NCBI GenBank assembly: GCA_003427395.1
Contig: BFEA01000068.1
Location: 3,523,309-3,545,522, forward strand
Length of the DNA: 22,214 bases
Reading direction: 5' to 3'
From: Chara braunii
Lineage: Eukaryota; Streptophyta; Charophyceae; Charales; Characeae
Positions 9,575-19,189 of this stretch are shown here, one piece after another; within the stretch, counting starts at the first letter, position 1; every line of letters starts with the position of its first letter. The position numbers and the translations under genes were made by a program. Below the pieces are notes generated by a model. It made no database searches, was not told the DNA's origin, and saw only the letters and a program-made list of their open reading frames with translations.

Positions 9575-10337
9575 GGACGACGCCTGAGTCCGGAATGGAG
9601 GTTTCATCGGAGATGGCAAACGCTATCTCTTTGCCCTCATCCAACTCCCTCGCTATCTCGTCTAGCCCCAACTCGTCCTCTGAAACACATCTAAGTCCCT
9701 GTTTGTTTTGTACCTTGCCTATGATCCCGGACCAAGAAGGGTCACATCCGGGAGGGCCCAGTTTTCTTTTATGGGTACAGTGTAGTTAGTGTCATACGGT
9801 CAAATCTCACGGACAGTGTGTTAGATACCGAAGTGAAAAGACGTGGGTCTGTCCCAACTCTAGAACGGACCAAGTCCCTACCGAGAAGCGGTATCTGGAC
9901 GCTAGAACAGCCGACGGATTCGCACCAAGTGCCCGCCGGGAAGAAGTCTGGACGGACGTTCTCTTGCTACGGAGGCTGTCAGGCGACTCGCTGTCAGAGC
10001 TTACCAAAGCCGAGAGGCGGAGAGTCACGGAGCGGGCGCAGGACTATCGCTGGCAGGGCCCGACGTTACAAAAACGGAAGGTCGATGACGACGGAGAGTC
10101 TAACTAGTTGACGGTTCCACACCCTCTCGCTAGGTTCGATTGGACACGAGCCGCTCATGAAGAGGATGCGGTCCATTTCGCGGTCAAGTACACGGGAAAA
10201 GGCCATCGAAAAGAACGGATGGTACTGGTCGGGAATTCGAGAAGATGTGAAATACATCATTCAGAATTGTCCGGCCTGCGCGGCAGACAAGGCGCCGGTA
10301 CAGATGCCTCGGACGATGGTGCCCACTCGTGTAGAGC
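9575..10337 (+). pseudogene. pol: Integrase N-terminal part, frameshifted, runs into N gap
   Basis: From about 9575 to 9930 I see only degraded linker with stops. From about 9945 one frame reads LRRLSGDSLSELTKAERRR, then VPHPLARFDW and a histidine in AAHEEDA (~10153), like the zinc-binding H-H half of Ty3 integrases. Another frame then takes over near 10190 with KNGWYWSGIREDV and NCPACAADKA; the two cysteines of the HHCC motif are at 10268-10270 and 10277-10279. At least one frameshift and one stop (near 10107) separate these pieces. The order RNase H then integrase is the Ty3/gypsy order. The catalytic DDE core would follow but falls in the N gap. Confidence 0.82.
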
Positions 10338-10942
10338 NNNNNNNNNNNNNNNNNNNNNNNNNNNNNNNNNNNNNNNNNNNNNNNNNNNNNNNNNNNNNNN
10401 NNNNNNNNNNNNNNNNNNNNNNNNNNNNNNNNNNNNNNNNNNNNNNNNNNNNNNNNNNNNNNNNNNNNNNNNNNNNNNNNNNNNNNNNNNNNNNNNNNNN
10501 NNNNNNNNNNNNNNNNNNNNNNNNNNNNNNNNNNNNNNNNNNNNNNNNNNNNNNNNNNNNNNNNNNNNNNNNNNNNNNNNNNNNNNNNNNNNNNNNNNNN
10601 NNNNNNNNNNNNNNNNNNNNNNNNNNNNNNNNNNNNNNNNNNNNNNNNNNNNNNNNNNNNNNNNNNNNNNNNNNNNNNNNNNNNNNNNNNNNNNNNNNNN
10701 NNNNNNNNNNNNNNNNNNNNNNNNNNNNNNNNNNNNNNNNNNNNNNNNNNNNNNNNNNNNNNNNNNNNNNNNNNNNNNNNNNNNNNNNNNNNNNNNNNNN
10801 NNNNNNNNNNNNNNNNNNNNNNNNNNNNNNNNNNNNNNNNNNNNNNNNNNNNNNNNNNNNNNNNNNNNNNNNNNNNNNNNNNNNNNNNNNNNNNNNNNNN
10901 NNNNNNNNNNNNNNNNNNNNNNNNNNNNNNNNNNNNNNNNNN
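10338..10942. other. Assembly gap (605 N)
   Basis: Unsequenced run of N. By position between HHCC and the C-terminal domain it should hold the integrase catalytic core, but its true length and content are unknown. Confidence 0.99.
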
Positions 10943-11344
10943 GTCGACAGCAGGCCGTAGATCGGACACATCAACGGCAGATCCGTGACTACGAGAATCG
11001 ACACGCGTCGGCGGGACCACTGCCCGCTATAAAGTTGGGGACTTGGTGCAGGTACGAAAATCTGCGCGCTCCTCCAAGATCCACCCGCGCTACACAGGCA
11101 TTTACGAGGTCACGGAAGTTGGCGCACAGGGACAACACTCCGTGAAGCTGATTCCCCGTCACAACTCCCAGGCCCAACCGCTGACACGGCACGCGGCTGC
11201 GCTCCGGCCTTTCCAGCCATCGCTAGGTCCCCTACGGACCCCCGCTCCTGCGAAATCACCCCCGTCTACCTCTACCCTGATTCTCTCCTTCCCCGTCTTT
11301 TTATCGCCTTCTTCTCCTATCTCCAAACTTCGTGCGATGGTACG

Positions 11345-11346
<2 letters not shown>
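10943..11346 (+). pseudogene. pol: Integrase C-terminal domain, frameshifted
   Basis: After the gap the first frame reads THQRQIRDYENRHA, typical of the helix before the integrase C-terminal domain. About 11025 the homology moves to another frame with YKVGDLVQVRKS, then IHPRYTGIYEVTEV, the small beta-barrel (GDLV...PRYxGxYxV) of Ty3 integrases. It continues as LTRHAAALRPF to about 11210, then becomes low-complexity Ser/Pro and enters the AT tract at 11347. No chromodomain is recognisable. It lies just before the 3' LTR, as expected for the polyprotein end. Confidence 0.82.

Positions 11347-11410
<64 letters not shown>
11347..11410. repeat. (AT)n microsatellite
   Basis: Thirty-two AT units between the integrase end and the 3' LTR. 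The segment 11411-11590 after it is non-coding; a purine-rich GATGAAGGGG at about 11437 or AAGGAAAAA near 11569 could be the polypurine tract, but neither is decisive. Confidence 0.97.
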
Positions 11411-11412
<2 letters not shown>

Positions 11413-11653
11413 TACTTACCGATCGGGCCAGCTGACGATGAAGGGGCCGCCCGATCATCCAAGATATGATAACATCAGCAGTCGGGAGACTGCTAATTTT
11501 TCGGAACCCCCTGCGTATCACAGATGTGATAAGCTTAGATCCGTACCGCGCGGCTTGCCGTATCCCTAAGGAAAAATCCCGCGGAAGCCCCGAAATACGG
11601 ACGAGGATAGAAAGGGGTTTTCTTTCTTTTTTCTTTTGTTTTCTTTTTGAAAC

Positions 11654-11832
11654 GGCTTTTTCATTTTGTTTGGTTAATAACTCCCGCGGGCGAATAGCGG
11701 CCGCGGTATGAAAACCAAGAAACGGGTGCGGTTGGGACTTTTNGGCTTTTTCATTTTGTTTGGTTAATAACTCCCGCGGGCGAATAGCGGCCGCGGTATG
11801 AAAACCAAGAAACGGGTGCGGTTGGGACTTTT
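11654..11832. repeat. 89-bp duplication joined by a single N
   Basis: 11654-11742 and 11744-11832 appear identical by eye and are separated by one N at 11743. The 5' LTR has this sequence only once. This pattern fits two contig ends that overlapped but were joined without merging, so it is probably an assembly artefact. Confidence 0.9.
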
Positions 11833-12193
11833 AAATTTTTGCGCGCGCGCGCCCAAGCTCCGAGTTCTTCGCGCGTCTCGCACCCCCGTTTCTTGCTTTG
11901 CATCCTCGCGCCATCTTCCCTTCTTGCTGCGCGCCTTTTCCCCATGCCAAACTCTTCGTCTTTCCCTCCGCCCAACTCGATCCTTACCCCGCGAAATGAT
12001 TGGTCGCGTAGTTGGGATGCCCGGATCAATGTGGAAAGCGGGAAACCGCGCGCCACTTGAACGGACACCCCAATCACGTAGGACCATGCCATCCCGCGGG
12101 TCGAACCCTCTAACTCCCCACCTTCCTCTTGTCCTGCTCATCTACAACCTGCGCTGCCCGCACCTCGCGATGACAACCCGCCGCCTCCCGCGC

Positions 12194-12200
12194 TATAAAT
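12194..12200 (+). promoter_or_regulatory. TATA box of the 3' LTR
   Basis: TATAAAT at the place equivalent to 3234-3240; upstream sequence is closely conserved between the two LTR copies. Confidence 0.6.
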
Positions 12201-12258
12201 TCGCGCAACCCTCTCCTCTCCCTCTCTTTGATCTCGGCTGCAATGTTGCGCGAGCTAT

Positions 12259-12262
12259 GCAC
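12259..12262. other. Left target-site duplication (GCAC)
   Basis: GCAC immediately before the foreign block, repeated at 21842-21845 after it. The 5' LTR reads GCGC here, so both flanks share a variant specific to the 3' LTR, as expected if one site was duplicated on insertion. Confidence 0.65.
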
Positions 12263-12760
12263 TGTCGAGCGCATCGGTCCCGCACGGGGACCCTCCCGGC
12301 CGCGTCACACAAGATTATGCAGGACTTATTGCAGAGAGCGTTTGCCGCTCCGGCCGAGTGCGCCAGCCGTACCTCTCGCAAGTCCCTACGACAGGATAGA
12401 GCCACGCGAGGCACCCCTACCTCCACCAGCGGGAGCTGTCACCATCCCTTAGGTGGGCGTATCCCCGTCGAGCTACTGAACCACACGCGAAGGTTTTTAT
12501 AATGCAATTGCAGACGTGGCCCAGCCGAGGGCGTTTCTCGTTCGTTGTAGCATAGGGTACGCGCGGTTAACGCCCGAAATCGGACCCGTACGCAAATCGA
12601 CGACACTGGGGGGTTGAGGTCCCAAGCTCGACTTGACCTCGGTCGACTAGGACGCTCTACGCACACCACGCGATACACCACTTAAAGCAAAATTTAAGTA
12701 ACCCACATTCACACACTCATGCACCAAAGCAAAAGAAAAACACAACACTCCCTGTCCCTT
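12263..12760. other. GC-rich left end of nested block, no gene recognised
   Basis: A small hairpin lies 13 bases in from the left edge: GGTCCC (12276-12281), 5-base loop, GGGACC (12287-12292). Open frames on both strands of 60-80 codons match no family I know. Confidence 0.5.
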
Positions 12761-12775
12761 TAGTACTGGACCCAT

Positions 12776-13490
12776 AACCTTTTGGTACAAAGATTAGGTA
12801 GGCGTCGCATGCTGATTTAGTATAAAGAATCGCACGATCACACGGATTTCTCATACCAGCCAGTCATGCGTGCGCTTACAAGTGTTTGCAATAATGGGGT
12901 ACTATGTGGTACCCAGGTCCAGGAGGCCCTCAGGGATTTTGAGGATCCCTTTCGATACTCAAGTATCGGCTGACAAGCGCTTCAAGGGTTAATCTCTCTG
13001 CGCTAGACAACCGCCATGCGCGGTTGAAGACCACATACTCTCTTCTGCACCCTGTGCAGAGTGGGTGGTACACAGGTTTCACGCCTGTGGTGGCAGAAGT
13101 CAAGGGGTTTGACTTTGACGGCTGCCATGGATGACAACGTCCAACCATAAGAAAATAGAAAGAGGACAAGGCTCGACATAAAGGCGTCGACCTAGTCTAA
13201 CCCATATTGAGCCCCTATGCCCCCCGATAGCTTTCTCGATGCGATGCGGTGAGTTGTTACGGAGTTGCGTGTTCCTAAGGCTTCACTAAGGCCCTTGAGC
13301 GAGTCGACGCTCCATGCGTCGTATGCTCAGGCGCGAGGCCCTTCCGCGCATCTCCGCAACGCCGACCGTATCGTGATTCTACGTTCAGTGTCAGACCCAT
13401 AACTGTTTGGTGTGAGAATCCGCTTGGCGCCGCGTGCCGGATTCGATATAATCCATGCGGGTCCTCTGCCTTCCCATATCGACCAGCAAT
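12776..13490. repeat. Diverged direct repeat starting ACCCATAAC
   Basis: ACCCATAACCTTTTGGTACA... at about 12776 and ACCCATAACTGTTTGGTGTG... at about 13396 share a ~65-base diverged segment (G(T/C)AGGCGTCGCATGC versus TTGGCGCCGCGTGCC, then AGTATAA versus CGATATAA). Each copy is followed by a hairpin-rich segment, suggesting two ~600-bp units. Confidence 0.6.
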
Positions 13491-13840
13491 GTTGTCTCAG
13501 TCAAGCGGTCGCTGAAATATCATCGCGATACCGAATGGCTTGAAGGAATATATCGTGGGGGTTCGCCCCTCGCAATATTGAACGGTTTGAAGGACACGCC
13601 GTTCAACCCCTGCAGCACCCCTAGCCTTGAAGCTAGGCGGCCCAGTGGGCAGGGTTTTTATGCCCTGTGCGCAGGCAAAAATCCCTTGCTAGAGGGTTGG
13701 GCTTTGGGTTCTTCCCGACAAGGACCTCGAACCCCTCGCCCAGGAATACGTCCGACTTTTCAACTTAACAAGTAAGTGGGGCCAATGCGAAAATGGGGAG
13801 AAAGGTTATGCCTTTTCCCTATTTCGCCTTGGCCCATGAC
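12890..13840. repeat. Hairpin-dense segment (about 15 small hairpins)
   Basis: Read directly: GGGTAC/GTACCC (12897-12914); CGATAC-TCAA-GTATCG (12953-12968); CAACCGC/GCGGTTG (13008-13026); TCTGCAC/GTGCAGA (13044-13060); CACAGG/CCTGTG (13071-13089); AAGTCAA/TTGACTT (13097-13115) inside GGCAG/CTGCC (13092-13126); CGACGC/GCGTCG (near 13303-13320); GGGG/CCCC (13557-13569) inside AATAT/ATATT (13547-13579); TTGAACGG/CCGTTCAA (13578-13606); CCTAGC/GCTAGG (13620-13637); GCCC/GGGC (13640-13650); and a long one at 13777-13836. The stem sequences differ from each other, so this is not simple repetition. No open frame of note. Confidence 0.78.
13777..13836. repeat. 60-base hairpin
   Basis: GGGCCAA (13779-13785) pairs with TTGGCCC (13829-13835), CGAAA with TTTCG, and GGGAGAAAGG with CCTTTTCCC with one bulge, around the loop TTATG. 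About 21 pairs in all with small internal loops. Confidence 0.85.
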
Positions 13841-15290
13841 TCACCGCGCACCACCTATGCGTTTCGTTTATGGGGTGACGTGTGGATAGTGTTGAGGTCA
13901 AGCCCTTTAGGCAGCCCAACGCTTGGAACATTTCCTCGCTCGAGCGCGGGGTTCCCATAGGGTGGACCGACCTTATGCCTTTTTTTTTTACGCGTTGTTT
14001 TCGTGATATTTTGGTTCATGCCTGGACCCTTATCGTCCCACCAACTGAAATCATGCAAGAATATAGAAGGCATAAGTATGTGCTCGTGCAGCCGTGTGAG
14101 GGTTACGCTAGGGACATACTCAAATGTCATAACACTTAGTCAGACGAAGAGTTAAGTGATGATACAGTCTCACAATAGTTATGTGGCTTGCCCGCCTGAA
14201 CTCAATACAGCCAGAATACCACAATCATTCAACATGTTTCACACATACCTGTGAACACACACAAGGATCAAACAACAGAACACACACTAAAAATGATCAA
14301 CTTTTCAGCCTTCTGCAACTCACACCCTGCCTTATGCACACAAGCCCAACCTTTTCCCCACCATTCCAAACAAAGATACTCAGTCTTTAAGAAAATGGTC
14401 ATTTACAAAGAATCTGGGTGAAAACCCAAGAAAACATAAAACCAGTCAGGGTCAAGGCCTTAGGTTGAGAGGCAGAAGAGGATGAGAGGTTGATTCGTGC
14501 ACCGACGAATCGGCAACGGACCTGTTATCAGTGATAACAGAAGAATAGTCAGGCTGACCAAGTCAGACCTTCAATCAATACGCACGGCTTGCACCACACC
14601 ACAGGTCAAAGAGATTTCACTACAGCGTTTAGCCTAAGTAGGGAGTAATCCTCCTAAGTCACATCCTAACTCCTCTACTAAGCTCCTACTCAGCTTCTGA
14701 GAGGTTCAGTAACATCTCCCCTACTCAGGGTTGAGTTGCTAAGATTGGTCTAACTGAAAATATTCGAACTCTCCAAATTTCCCAAAATTTCGGCAGCACT
14801 TCCCGTAGGGAAAGGGCCTTTTCAGAATTTCTAGGAACCTGAATATGACTAACTCTTTTCAGTTTTGCAAAAAATTCGGCAGCGCTTCCCGTATGAAAAG
14901 TAGGCTGCCAAGATTTATACAAAGTTGAAAGTCAAAGTGCAAAGCAAAACTATACTTGGGGCTAACTCCTGATCCCTGCTTGACAACTTAGGCTCAATAT
15001 TGGTCCACATGCCCTCTGAATGAGGCCATGAGCCAACGCTGATCCCAACCCCCAGCAGAGTCAGTCCTATCTCATCCCAAGCTTCCCTCCCATCATTCAT
15101 CTTACCTACTTATGGCTCCAGCACTCGGCGAGCACCTACAACAACTACTCTATCAAAAGATGTCCCAAATGAGAGCCCACGAGCATGCAAGCGCAAACAT
15201 CTCTCACAATCCCACATGGTTCTTTTCCAGGCCATATAGTTCGTTCAAAAACCCTCATTATTCTCTTTTTACCCTTCCTTATATAAGACA
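13840..15290. other. AT-richer region, no gene recognised
   Basis: Contains two strong hairpins: GATTCGT/ACGAATC (14492-14511) and CTGTTATCA-G-TGATAACAG (14522-14540). A ~26-base direct repeat with TTCGGCAGC(A/G)CTTCCCGTA occurs at about 14790 and 14876. The open frames at 13855-14139 on both strands match no known family. Confidence 0.6.
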
Positions 15291-15295
15291 TAGGG

Positions 15296-16585
15296 TCAGC
15301 CAACCCAACTTATGGATGTGACTGACCTGCCAGTTTATATGACTAGGCCACACCAACTTATGGTGCCCTAGCCTGGTAACACAAATATATGTACGCATAC
15401 GACCAAACCACACCAACTTATGGTGTGACCAGTTTCTGCGAAACAATTGACATAAGGCTTATGATCGGGCCGCACCAACTTATGGTGAGGCTGGTCAACC
15501 TGAACGTTCGGCATACACATAGAACTGAACCTCCTCAACTTATGAGGGGCCAGCCTCTACCTAAACAACAACTAAAGGCATATGACAAAACATAACAACT
15601 TATGTTGTGTTCGGCCAGCCCACACGGTTACATACGGCGTAGAGTCAGGCTACCCAACTTATGAGTAGTCCAGCCCAGCCTAGACATAATCACATGAGTG
15701 AAGAACTGAACAGCCCGCAACTTATGCGTTCGCCCAACCTTCGCAATACAACCATGTTCAACTTATAGACATAAAGCATAAAACTTACCACAACAACTTA
15801 TGTTGTGATAAAACTCTGTCTGAACAAAATGACATAAGGCGTATAACCAGGGCGCACCAACTTATGGTGAGACCTGATCAGCCTAACTCTCGGCATATAC
15901 GAAAAACTGAACCACCTCAACTTATGAGGAGCCCAGCCTTTGCCTGAACAAACGACGAAAGGCATATGACCAGACACAACAACTCATGTTGTGTCTGACC
16001 AACCCATATAGTGACATATAGCATAAGACTAGGCTACTCAACTTATGAGTAGTCTAGCCCCGCCCAAACAACAACAAACGTATATGACCGAACAACCCGC
16101 AACTTATGCGTTCGCCCGGCCTCCGCAACACAACTACATCCAACAGATAAGTCGGGTTCCACTTATGATGGCGGCTCATGACTTGACCACACCAACTTAT
16201 GGTGTGAATAGTCTCGCCTGAACAATAAAGCATAAGACTGATTCACACCAACTTATGGTGTGGTCAGCCTTTGCCTAAACAATTGACATATGGCGTATGA
16301 CCGGGCCGCACCAACTTATGGTGAAACTGGTCAGCCTAAACATTCGGCATACACAAGGGTCTAGACCACCTCAACTTATGAGGAGTCCAGCCTTTGCCTG
16401 AACAACGACGAAAGGCATATGACCAGAACACAACAACTTATGTTGTGCCCGGCCAGCCCAAACAGTTACATATAGCGTAGAACAGGGCTACCCAACTTAT
16501 GGGTAGTCTACCCTGCTTGATAACAAATAAAACGAGTGCGAAAGACTGAACAGCCCGCAACTTATGCGTTCGCCCAGCCTCCGCA
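15296..16585. repeat. Tandem array of ~23 ACTTA-loop hairpins
   Basis: Loop motif ACTTA begins at 15308, 15356, 15416, 15478, 15538, 15598, 15657, 15720, 15761, 15796, 15860, 15920, 15982 (as ACTCA), 16041, 16102, 16161, 16195, 16251, 16314, 16374, 16436, 16495 and 16560; normal spacing is 56-65 bp. The loop is normally closed by A-T, and the stem differs by type: CACACCA/TGGTGTG, GCACCA/TGGTG, CCTCA/TGAGG, CACAACA/TGTTGTG, CTACYCA/TGRGTAG, CGCA/TGCG. The strongest is an 11-bp perfect stem at 15971-15997. Units at 15308, 15761 and 16161 pair poorly. Linkers often carry CATAAG, the complement of the CTTATG in each core. No protein is encoded. I do not recognise the family. Confidence 0.93.
15409..16580. 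repeat. Higher-order repeat, ~382 bp, three copies
   Basis: Hairpin types follow one order: CACACCA-type, GCACCA, CCTCA, ACAACA, CTACYCA, CGCA, then a degenerate unit. The GCACCA type occurs at 15478, 15860 and 16314, and CGCA at 15720, 16102 and 16560. The first two copies are 382 bp apart. The third has an extra CACACCA unit (16195 and 16251), lengthening the interval to ~455 bp. Confidence 0.88.
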
Positions 16586-16589
16586 ACAT

Positions 16590-17110
16590 AGGTCACAATT
16601 CTATGTTGTCTGAATTCACACAGATAGTGTGACTTCATCATACATACTTGCCAGTTTTACTCTTTCGAAACAAAATTTTGAACTCAAACAAGCAAAAAAC
16701 AATTATCTTGTCTCCGTCATACTTACAGACACGCAATAACAAAAGGGTAATACAGTTTAAGGATGGGATCACACGTGTAAATCGATCATATTACTTGAGT
16801 GTTCCCTGCCTCGAGAACCCCGACTGGGCTCCGGCAGAGCTCCTGCAATCGGTGGGTGGACCTCCTACAAGGTCTTGCTGCGGTCCTACGGGTTGCAATC
16901 CCGCCTGCCGCCTTCCTCTCGTAACCTTAGACTAGACTCAGAGTAAGAAGGGCAGAAGTAGATATGTCAGTCTCTCGAGATCCAAGAGAGGGCCAATTCA
17001 GCTCACAGTGAGAGGGCCTTGGAATCTTCCACTCCTGAGGGCCCCGCAATGGTGGCCAATAGCGCAGTAAAATTGGTCAACTCATGGCTGGAACGCCAAA
17101 TACAGTCCCT
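16590..17110. other. Non-coding spacer, no gene recognised
   Basis: Moderate-GC sequence without a convincing frame; holds the possible cloverleaf at 16832-16910. Confidence 0.5.
16832..16910 (+). other. Possible tRNA-like cloverleaf
   Basis: An outer stem CGGCAG (16832-16837)/CTGCCG (16905-16910) encloses hairpin GACCT-CCTACA-AGGTC (16859-16874) and CGGG-TTGCAAT-CCCG (16889-16903), which has the 7-base loop of a T arm. The middle loop has only six bases and the A-box region is poor, so this is at best a degraded tRNA relic. Confidence 0.25.
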
Positions 17111-17111
17111 C

Positions 17112-18560
17112 GATGATCCTCCAAACTGCAGCAGTGACCCCCCCCTCGTTGGGCCTGATTGCTTCCTTCACAGCTACAATGCCTCCCTTCAGAACAACCC
17201 TGTCGTTACGCAGCCTAAAAGACCGTGTTCAAATAACGCACATCCCTTGTGCTTTATTCGGAATGGAGGCAGAATGCAATAAAACCCAAGGATTCACTCT
17301 GTACGTAACTACTTCGTGTAGTAACAAGATACCGCAATAGTGTGTGACACCAAAAACAAACGCCGCTGTGTCACACTCAGCGATGCATAATGCAAGTCAT
17401 AGCAAGCGCAGTAGCATAGCAGCAGTGTGCACAGCAAGAGTCCAACATGCTTTGGCAAAATACCCAGTACTGTGCCCTGTGAGCTCGGTAGTAGCAGCAG
17501 CAGCAAACGGAGCCCTGCAGCGATACCAAGAACCTCTCCAAACCCCACCAGACCGATCTTGACAGCAGTTCCTTGCAGATACCCATGACCAGCAACAAAA
17601 GTATTAGCACTTTCAGTCAACAAGCTCGACCACTTTGACGCAAACGAAACTTTTCCACCCAATCCCCAGACCACTACCACACAACTAACTTGCCCCAATC
17701 CTAAAGCGGTCAAATAGCCCCCTGATGTCTGCTGTTGCGACCGAAGTACAGGCAAGTGCCAACCTTGTAGACTATCGTCATAACCAGGTACATGAGTCGG
17801 CCTTCTCTCCTCTCTCTAGCAATGGCCCGTGCCCTACTCCTGCCCGTTATAGTGGCCAAATAAAACCAGCATGGATATTGAAACATGGGCAGACATGCGC
17901 AGCAAGCGCACAGTGAAAGCACGACAACTGCACGACAAGTGCACGGTGAAAGCACAACAACTGCAGTCCTATGGGTAGGCAGATAAGTGCACAGTGGTAT
18001 GTTGCGCCCAAAGGCACAGCAGAGGCGTAGCAATATGCCAATAGCAATTTGCACTGCGCCCTGCTATAAAGAGCACGACAAAAATAGAAAGAAAAAAAAA
18101 AACAGTAAAAAGCACAGCAGCAGGGAACGGAGCACCACTAAAATGAATAACACAGCTGTTGCCGAAGAACATCAGCACAGTAGTAGATCGTACAACAGTA
18201 GCTGAGGAGAGCCCCACTATCAACCGGTGGCCAAAAGAGTGTCGTCGCAGTGGAAGAACCACGATCCAAACGCCGAATGTCAACTGCTTGACGATCCTCC
18301 AAGCCACTGTAGTCACCCTCCCTTTCCCAACTGTTGTTACTCAACCTAGCAAGACTGTTTTCGAATAGAGCACAGTCTCGTGCTCCACTCAGGGTGCAAG
18401 CTCAGCTCAATCAATACTGAGCCAAACGGCAGTGTACATAGCAGTAGTGCATGTCAGCGAGGAACGCAGCAGTGCTGTAAAGGTGCAGTGCCCTTCCAAA
18501 ACCGTCAATCTTGACTCTCAAAAATAGCAGCAGTTCCTTCCGCAGTAACCGAACTACACC
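17112..18560. repeat. Diverged direct repeat, ~1.0-1.2 kb apart
   Basis: GATGATCCTCCAAACTGCAG at 17112 resembles GACGATCCTCCAAGCCACTG at 18291, and both run on through (A/C)C(A/G)CCTA(A/G)(A/C)A...GT(G/T)TTC(A/G)AATA. A later pair is CCGATCTTGACAGCAGTTCCTTGCAG (~17551) and CAATCTTGACTC...AGCAGTTCCTTCCGCAG (~18508). The sequence between is rich in AGC/GCA trinucleotides and has no recognisable gene. Confidence 0.6.
17342..17376. repeat. Hairpin GTGTGACAC/GTGTCACAC
   Basis: A 9-bp perfect stem with a 17-base loop. Confidence 0.75.
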
Positions 18561-18743
18561 ACCTTCACCCTCTCTCTCTTGTGCACACGGTCATGTAGGT
18601 TGGAGCTCAGTCACCATGTCTTCATCTATTGCTGCCTGCCTATCCCAACAGTCAAGACTCAAAAGTGAAGGTGAATCTTCCTGTCGGATCAGGGAAGATT
18701 CACGCTGCTACTGTCGTCTGCTGCAAATCCTCTATTTTCAAAA

Positions 18744-18788
18744 GAGATAAAATAAAAATAAAGTAAAATAAAATAAAATAAAATAAAA
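18744..18788. repeat. (AAAAT)n-like A/T-rich tract
   Basis: AAAATA and AAATA units repeated, read on the minus strand as a T-rich run. Confidence 0.9.
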
Positions 18789-18933
18789 CAGAAACTTAAG
18801 CTAGGTACGGATTTTTCTGCCATACCGCAGACAAACTCATTTTCACCCAACCTCGACCTTCTCCCTGCTAGGACCAACTCAAAAAACGGATGAATCTCCC
18901 CCTGAAATTTGAGAAGATCCATCACCCAGGTAG

Positions 18934-19188
18934 GTGTTTACTCCCTTCTCTGATACGCTCGTGCCCGAGGACGAAGACCACGATATGGTCGACGAGGATT
19001 ATTACGGCCGAGATGAACACAGCGGGTACGTTGCCACAGGTGAGCACGGCTGCGAACTACAACGATTGCCTAGCTGGAATCGTGATCATAAGCACCATGA
19101 TAATCGGAATAACGACCACAACCCTATGATGATGATGGTCAGAGTGAAAGTGGCCAGAAACCACAGGCCTCGTCCTCATACCTATTAG
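18934..19188 (+). other. Uncertain 84-codon open frame, not recognised
   Basis: Begins with an acidic stretch (VPEDEDHDMVDEDYYG) followed by His/Asn-rich sequence (DHKHHDNRNNDHNP). The composition is more protein-like than neighbouring frames, so it may be a relic exon, but there is no family match, no clear splice sites and no partner gene. It may equally be chance. Confidence 0.2.
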
Positions 19189-19189
19189 G

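Larger units (their letters stand above)
11591..12262 (+). mobile_element. 3' LTR, first segment (interrupted at 12262)
   Basis: Aligns with 5' LTR positions ~2696-3298 with scattered, mostly transition differences. It contains the TATA box and ends abruptly at CGAGCTATGCAC, where the 5' copy continues with the sequence that resumes at 21842. It also contains an 89-base internal duplication around N 11743 that is absent from the 5' copy. Confidence 0.88.

Noticed and set aside
10108-11145. Long open frames on both strands across the gap
   Set aside because: They are open only because the 605 N are read through as unknown residues.
15296-16585. CRISPR-like array, because of regular ~60-bp spacing and short palindromic repeats
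   Set aside because: The window is eukaryotic, there are no cas genes, the 'spacers' themselves recur in a higher-order repeat, and stems vary between units, unlike CRISPR repeats.
16648-18368. Various 60-150 codon frames, including one with hydrophobic stretches on the minus strand at 17309-17755
   Set aside because: The composition reflects AGC-rich repeats (poly-Leu/Cys on the opposite strand); there are no domains or supporting context.
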